Below are positions 6,111 through 9,300 of a stretch of 9,300 nucleotides of DNA, one piece after another; positions within the stretch are counted from its first letter, which is position 1; each line of letters starts with the position of its first letter. The stretch comes from Ruminococcus sp. UBA4385 (GTDB lineage: Bacteria; Bacillota_A; Clostridia; Oscillospirales; Ruminococcaceae): contig DGRP01000017.1 in the NCBI GenBank assembly GCA_002391065.1, positions 22,983 through 32,282 of the forward strand. The letters run 5' to 3'. A model generated the notes under the pieces. That model saw nothing but the letters and a program-made list of their open reading frames with translations. It was not told where the DNA came from and did no database searches. The position numbers were made by a program, and so were the translations under genes.

Positions 6111-7277
6111 ATGGTCATAAGAAAAAGAATATTAAAGATTCTTGGACTTTTGCTTGTAATGCTTATTATTTATCAGGCACTCACACTAATACTTATAAGA
6201 AACAGTGTGACATCTGAGTACCATGTAAGAAGCTTTTACAAAGAGCCCAAGAATACTCTTGACGTAGCCGTTATCGGCTGCAGCGAGGTTTATGCGGATT
6301 TTTCACCGCCGATAGCTTATCAGCAGAGTGGTTTTACAAGCTATAATTTTGCCTGCAGCGGAACTCCGCCTTGCCTTTATAAGTCAATGCTGATGGAGTT
6401 TTGCAAAACTCAGAAGCCTCAGGCGGTAGTTTTCGAGGTAAATGGCTTCTTTTATAACGAACAGTTTGCTTTGACCGAGGCAAATATGAGAAACTGGCTT
6501 GATAATGTTAAGCTGTCAACACAATGGGCATCTGATATTATGGAGTACGTTCCTGAGGAACAGCGGTTTGATTATTTTGTACCGCTGAGTAAATATCATG
6601 ATAACTGGCAGCGTCCCGAAGGGCAGTTTCAGAGGCTTAAAACTTTGGCTAAGATATTTACCTCTGATGAGGGCTCGCTTATGAAGAGCTTTGGTACGAG
6701 GACTACAAACAATTCCCGTATCCATACTTTTAAGAAACGTGCGCTCAGGCTTACTGATTTCGGAAGAAAGTGTCTGCTTGAGCTTATGGATTACTGCAAG
6801 GAGCAGGGAATAGAGAATGTCCTGTTCATCAGAGCTCCCCACAGGCAGAAGCTTGCCTCAGCTACAAGCGCTGAGCTTGAAAAAGTAATCACGGATGCTG
6901 GCTTTGACTTTATTGACTGTGATAAAATTTCCGATCAGATCGGTATGGTCGATAAAGACGATTATTACAACGAAGACCACATGAATGTCTTCGGCAACGA
7001 GAAGTTCACCAGATATCTGAGCGATTATCTTGTTGATAAATATGATATAAAGCCTGACCACTCTGAGGAAACAGAAAAGCATTGGCAGAAATGTGTTGAT
7101 TATACGAATAATGCTTTTGAAATCCTGAAGGAGAGAACTCTTGCAAATGAAGATCTTCCCTACGATGAGTATACTGATCTTGGCGAAGAGAATCATCAGA
7201 AAATGTTAAAGGATGCTCAGGAAAAGATAGCTAAGGCTGCAGCTCTCAAAAAAGAAGCAGCGAATAATGCAAAATGA
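6111..7277 (+). CDS. Membrane-anchored SGNH-type DltD/AlgX-like protein
   Basis: A 388-residue protein with one N-terminal membrane segment (about 8-29) after basic residues, so the rest is probably extracellular. AVIGCSEVYADFSP (53-66) is SGNH block I with nucleophile candidate Ser58. ACSGTPP gives block II Gly84, EVNG block III Asn111, and DYYNEDHMN the block V His290; the position three before that His is Asn287, not the textbook Asp. DltD, AlgX and AlgJ are such partners of MBOAT transferases, taking part in acyl transfer to the final polymer. The tail after about 315 is charged and lysine/alanine-rich, probably helical. AAGGAG (6095-6100) lies 10 bases before the ATG and 15 bp separate it from the MBOAT stop. 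Last gene of the operon. Similarity to DltD is in motif and context, so I give no dltD symbol. Confidence 0.83.
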   Translation: MVIRKRILKILGLLLVMLIIYQALTLILIRNSVTSEYHVRSFYKEPKNTLDVAVIGCSEVYADFSPPIAYQQSGFTSYNFACSGTPPCLYKSMLMEFCKTQKPQAVVFEVNGFFYNEQFALTEANMRNWLDNVKLSTQWASDIMEYVPEEQRFDYFVPLSKYHDNWQRPEGQFQRLKTLAKIFTSDEGSLMKSFGTRTTNNSRIHTFKKRALRLTDFGRKCLLELMDYCKEQGIENVLFIRAPHRQKLASATSAELEKVITDAGFDFIDCDKISDQIGMVDKDDYYNEDHMNVFGNEKFTRYLSDYLVDKYDIKPDHSEETEKHWQKCVDYTNNAFEILKERTLANEDLPYDEYTDLGEENHQKMLKDAQEKIAKAAALKKEAANNAK

Positions 7278-7284
7278 GTATATC

Positions 7285-7309
7285 AAAGCCCGACATAAGG
7301 TCGGGCTTT
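7285..7309 (+). repeat. First copy of a duplicated hairpin after the operon
   Basis: AAAGCCCGAC and GTCGGGCTTT form a perfect 10-bp stem around ATAAG, 7 bases after the SGNH gene stop. The whole 25 bases recur exactly at 7473-7497. This copy is followed by CAGCTTG and not by a T tract, so it is probably a weak terminator or an RNA 3'-end stabiliser. Confidence 0.85.
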
Positions 7310-7472
7310 CAGCTTGTTGCAAAAGTTCTTTTAAAAGGGGTCTGGGGCGATAGCCCCAGTGGGGCAAATGGGGCGAAGCCCCATCTCCCCTCACTCCAGC
7401 CGAGTCTGTCTGTACGAATGTACAGACCTGACGAGGCAAAATCTGCACTATTTTGAGTTTATCGACAGACTG
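7310..7472 (+). repeat. Interspersed GGGGC repeat element with hairpins, between duplicated terminators
   Basis: This stretch carries no credible gene. It holds back-to-back hairpins: CTGGGGC/GCCCCAG (7342-7348 with 7353-7359), ATGGGGC/GCCCCAT (7368-7374 with 7378-7384), and GTCTGTAC/GTACAGAC (7408-7415 with 7420-7427). AGTCTGTC at 7403-7410 can instead pair with GACAGACT at 7464-7471, which excludes the third hairpin. Positions 7321-7376 recur exactly at 9245-9300. Short open frames here in either strand encode GGGGC-derived peptides such as PHWGYRPRPLLKEL and are most likely spurious. It resembles a REP or MITE-like dispersed element. Confidence 0.7.
7321..7376 (+). repeat. 56-bp direct repeat, copy 1
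   Basis: These 56 bases, beginning AAAAGTTCTTTT, are identical to 9245-9300. The match starts sharply (the preceding base is C here and T there), which marks a likely element end. The right limit of the match cannot be seen because the second copy reaches the window edge. Confidence 0.95.
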
Positions 7473-7499
7473 AAAGCCCGACATAAGGTCGGGCTTTTT
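7473..7499 (+). terminator. Rho-independent terminator of the dlt-like operon
   Basis: The second exact copy of the 10-bp stem with ATAAG loop (7473-7497), here followed by a T run (7495-7499, overlapping the stem base). It is the best terminator downstream of the SGNH gene and lies just ahead of the cotH promoter, separating the two transcription units. Confidence 0.85.
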
Positions 7500-7510
7500 A
7501 CTTAAAGATA

Positions 7511-7538
7511 ATTCAATATAGTTATGTTAAGCTATAAT
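7511..7538 (+). promoter_or_regulatory. Probable cotH promoter
   Basis: TATAAT at 7533-7538 is a perfect -10 box 36 bases before the ATG. The -35 candidate ATTCAA (7511-7516, 16-base spacer) is poor, so an activator may help or another sigma factor may be used. Its place directly after the terminator supports independent transcription of the lipoprotein gene. Confidence 0.5.
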
Positions 7539-7574
7539 GTATACTTCAATAGATATGACTGAGAGGTGTATTTA

Positions 7575-9242
7575 ATGAAAATATTAAAAAAAATAGCAGC
7601 TTTAGGTTTATCATGTCTGATGCTGGTCGGCTGCAGTGACAATTCAGGCAGTTCACAGGGAGAGGATATAAGCTCTTCTCAGAAAGTTCAGACGACAACT
7701 ACAGTCATTGAGAAAAAAGAACCTGATTCTCAACCCGAGACAGAGCCTGTAAAGGCAGATACTGATGTGTTTGAATGCGGTGTTGAAGGTGTCGGCGACG
7801 GCATACCTGTTATAGCTATCTCAACAAAGGATCAGAGTGATAATGCCATTAAGTTTGTGACTGAGCCTGTAACCGAACACGTTGCGAAATCAAGAGCATC
7901 GTGGGATTGGGGCTATAAGGTTCCTGCAGCGCCTTACTATGAAGAGTGTACTGTTTCGGTAAAAGATGAGGAGGGAAGTCTTCTTATTGACGGCGTTGAT
8001 GCTGATGTAAAGGTTCGCGGCAACTGGACAACAATGTATGATAAGAAGCCTTTGCGTATAAAATTTGCTGAAAAGCAGAGTATGCTCGGACTGAATGATA
8101 ATGCTGAACTGAAAAATTGGGTGCTTCTTGCAGAGTATAAAGATTTTTCTATGCTTAGAAATCAGGCTGCATTTGATTTAGGTGCAGCTTTGCTTGAAGA
8201 AGACGGTTATTATTCTTCGGACTATAAGCTTGTTGAATTGGTTATTAACGGTAAGTACTGGGGCGTTTATGTCTTAGCAGAGCAGCAGCAGGCTAATAAA
8301 AACAGAGTAGATATTACAAAGCCCGAAGAAAATTATGAAGGAACAGATATTGGATATTTCCTAGAGTTTGACGGTTATTATGTTCAGGAGGATAAGCTTC
8401 ACGGATTCTATGTGACCTATAATAACAATGCACCCCTGATACCTTATGACGGAAAAGGCGGCAGCAATAAAAAAATAGAATGTCTCCGCGGCGGAACAGA
8501 TGATGTCGGAATCACTATCAAAAGTGATATATACTCTCAGGAGCAGCACGATTTTATATCCAACTATATCAATAATGTCTATAAGATAATGTATTCTGCT
8601 GCATATGATAATAAAGCTTATGTATTCAATGATGATTACAGCGATATAAGCGAGACTGATTCGCTTACACCACAGGAAGCAGTAGAGAAGGTTGTAGATG
8701 TTGCGTCTTTAGTTGATACATACATTATTAACGAGATTGCCTGCGATGCCGATATATACTGGTCAAGCTTCTTTATGGATGTTGATTTTGGCGAGGGCGG
8801 AAGCAAAAAGCTTGTTTTTGAAGCTCCTTGGGATTTTGATTCAGCATTTGGTAATAAGAACAGATGCGCCTCAGGAGAGGGCTTCTATGCTGCGAATATA
8901 GTAAAAGATGTAAATGATAACTATAAGACTATTAATCCGTGGCTTACAGTACTTACTCAGGCTGATTGGTACTTAGATATGGTAAAAGATCGCTGGACAA
9001 AAGCATATAATGACGGTGTCTTTGATTCAGTGATAAATTCAGTTACAACAGCGTCTGAGAAGAACGAAGCCGCTTTCATCAGGAATTATGAACGCTGGAA
9101 CAATATAGCTCACAATGAGGCAGCAAATGAGCTTTGTGCAAAAGCAAAAAAATGTAAAACAGAGGCTGAGGCAGCCGAATATCTTGCTGAATGGCTTGGT
9201 ATAAGAGTTGAGTTTCTGAATTCAAACTGGAATAACGGATAA
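7575..9242 (+). CDS. CotH-family (spore-coat kinase-like) lipoprotein
   Basis: A secreted lipoprotein of 555 residues. The signal peptide MKILKKIAALGLSCLMLVGC ends in lipobox LVGC with Cys20. A Ser/Thr/Pro/Glu-rich linker follows to about residue 65. The CotH-like domain shows DVKVRGNW (144-151), KKPLRIKF (157-164), NWVLLAEYKDFSMLRN (181-196), NGKYWGVYVLAEQ (225-237) and PWDFDSAFGN (418-427). Bacillus CotH is an atypical protein kinase of the spore coat. Homologues in ruminococci and clostridia are often extracellular and may be found with cell-surface or cellulosome proteins, but no dockerin or carbohydrate-binding module is seen here. A GTG at 7566 would add three residues; I prefer ATG 7575 because GAGAGGTG (7561-7568) is placed correctly for it and the signal peptide then starts cleanly. 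Single-gene unit, bounded on both sides by copies of the 56-bp repeat. Substrate unknown. Confidence 0.9.
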   Translation: MKILKKIAALGLSCLMLVGCSDNSGSSQGEDISSSQKVQTTTTVIEKKEPDSQPETEPVKADTDVFECGVEGVGDGIPVIAISTKDQSDNAIKFVTEPVTEHVAKSRASWDWGYKVPAAPYYEECTVSVKDEEGSLLIDGVDADVKVRGNWTTMYDKKPLRIKFAEKQSMLGLNDNAELKNWVLLAEYKDFSMLRNQAAFDLGAALLEEDGYYSSDYKLVELVINGKYWGVYVLAEQQQANKNRVDITKPEENYEGTDIGYFLEFDGYYVQEDKLHGFYVTYNNNAPLIPYDGKGGSNKKIECLRGGTDDVGITIKSDIYSQEQHDFISNYINNVYKIMYSAAYDNKAYVFNDDYSDISETDSLTPQEAVEKVVDVASLVDTYIINEIACDADIYWSSFFMDVDFGEGGSKKLVFEAPWDFDSAFGNKNRCASGEGFYAANIVKDVNDNYKTINPWLTVLTQADWYLDMVKDRWTKAYNDGVFDSVINSVTTASEKNEAAFIRNYERWNNIAHNEAANELCAKAKKCKTEAEAAEYLAEWLGIRVEFLNSNWNNG

Positions 9243-9244
9243 GT

Positions 9245-9300
9245 AAAAGTTCTTTTAAAAGGGGTCTGGGGCGATAGCCCCAGTGGGGCAAATGGGGCGA
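9245..9300 (+). repeat. 56-bp direct repeat, copy 2 (cut by window end)
   Basis: Identical to 7321-7376 and beginning 2 bases after the cotH stop. It runs off the window, so its full length and any following terminator hairpin are unseen. No separate cotH terminator lies before it; the CTGGGGC/GCCCCAG hairpin inside it may help end the cotH transcript. Confidence 0.95.

Noticed and set aside
7274..7456. 60-codon plus-strand frame after the SGNH gene
   Set aside because: It overlaps the operon end by 4 bases but encodes only the hairpin and repeat, with no family features.
7321..7472. CRISPR array or riboswitch in the GGGGC region
   Set aside because: There are no regularly spaced repeats with unique spacers, and the hairpins follow a terminator and match a second copy after cotH, which fits a dispersed repeat instead.
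7206..7484. Minus-strand frame through the GGGGC repeat (peptide PHLPHWGYRPRPLLKEL)
   Set aside because: The peptide comes from the repeat itself, recurs from the second copy at the window end, and has no start signals; a spurious repeat-derived ORF.
7566..7574. GTG start of cotH at 7566
   Set aside because: The GTG lies inside the GAGAGGTG ribosome binding site that is correctly spaced for ATG 7575.

Overview
The window reads as chromosomal DNA from a low-to-moderate GC Gram-positive anaerobe, most like a Ruminococcus-type gut clostridium. The reasons are strong AAGGAG ribosome binding sites, a clostridial-style lysyl-tRNA synthetase, a CotH-family lipoprotein, and a GGGGC-rich intergenic repeat of a kind I associate with Ruminococcus genomes. 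The genus is an impression, not something the sequence proves.

Layout. Positions 1-684 hold the 3' part of lysS, cut by the window edge. Positions 685-1521 form a scar-like intergenic zone: three TTTACCAA repeats, a hairpin terminator, the C-terminal end of a tyrosine recombinase on the minus strand, and then about 395 bp without an intact gene. That last stretch contains two good promoters, a stop-interrupted gene start and paired TTGATT/AATCAA dyads. Positions 1522-7277 hold five tightly packed plus-strand genes that look like one operon. In order they encode a DltA-like adenylating enzyme, a stand-alone carrier protein, a PLP-dependent fold-III decarboxylase, an MBOAT O-acyltransferase, and a membrane-anchored SGNH/DltD-like protein. 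Positions 7278-7574 are a repeat-rich spacer: a hairpin present twice as exact 25-base copies brackets a GGGGC repeat element. Positions 7575-9242 encode a CotH-family lipoprotein from its own promoter. Right after it the same repeat starts again and runs off the window.

Main idea. The five-gene operon has the logic of the dlt system: activate an amino acid, load it on a carrier protein, move it across the membrane with an MBOAT, and finish with an SGNH protein. It also carries a decarboxylase directly behind the carrier gene. By eye, the adenylating enzyme lacks the two residues that define D-alanine use in DltA: the amino-binding Asp aligns with Ile209 and the selectivity Cys with Ser281. 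I infer that the pathway does not attach D-alanine. It may load an acidic amino acid through its side-chain carboxylate and decarboxylate it on the carrier, as BtrK does in butirosin biosynthesis. The outcome would be a wall or surface polymer esterified with an omega-amino acyl group such as GABA or beta-alanine. The gene content and residues are visible; the chemistry is a hypothesis.

The rest is ordinary housekeeping (lysS), mobile-element debris (the integrase remnant) and interspersed repeats flanking cotH.
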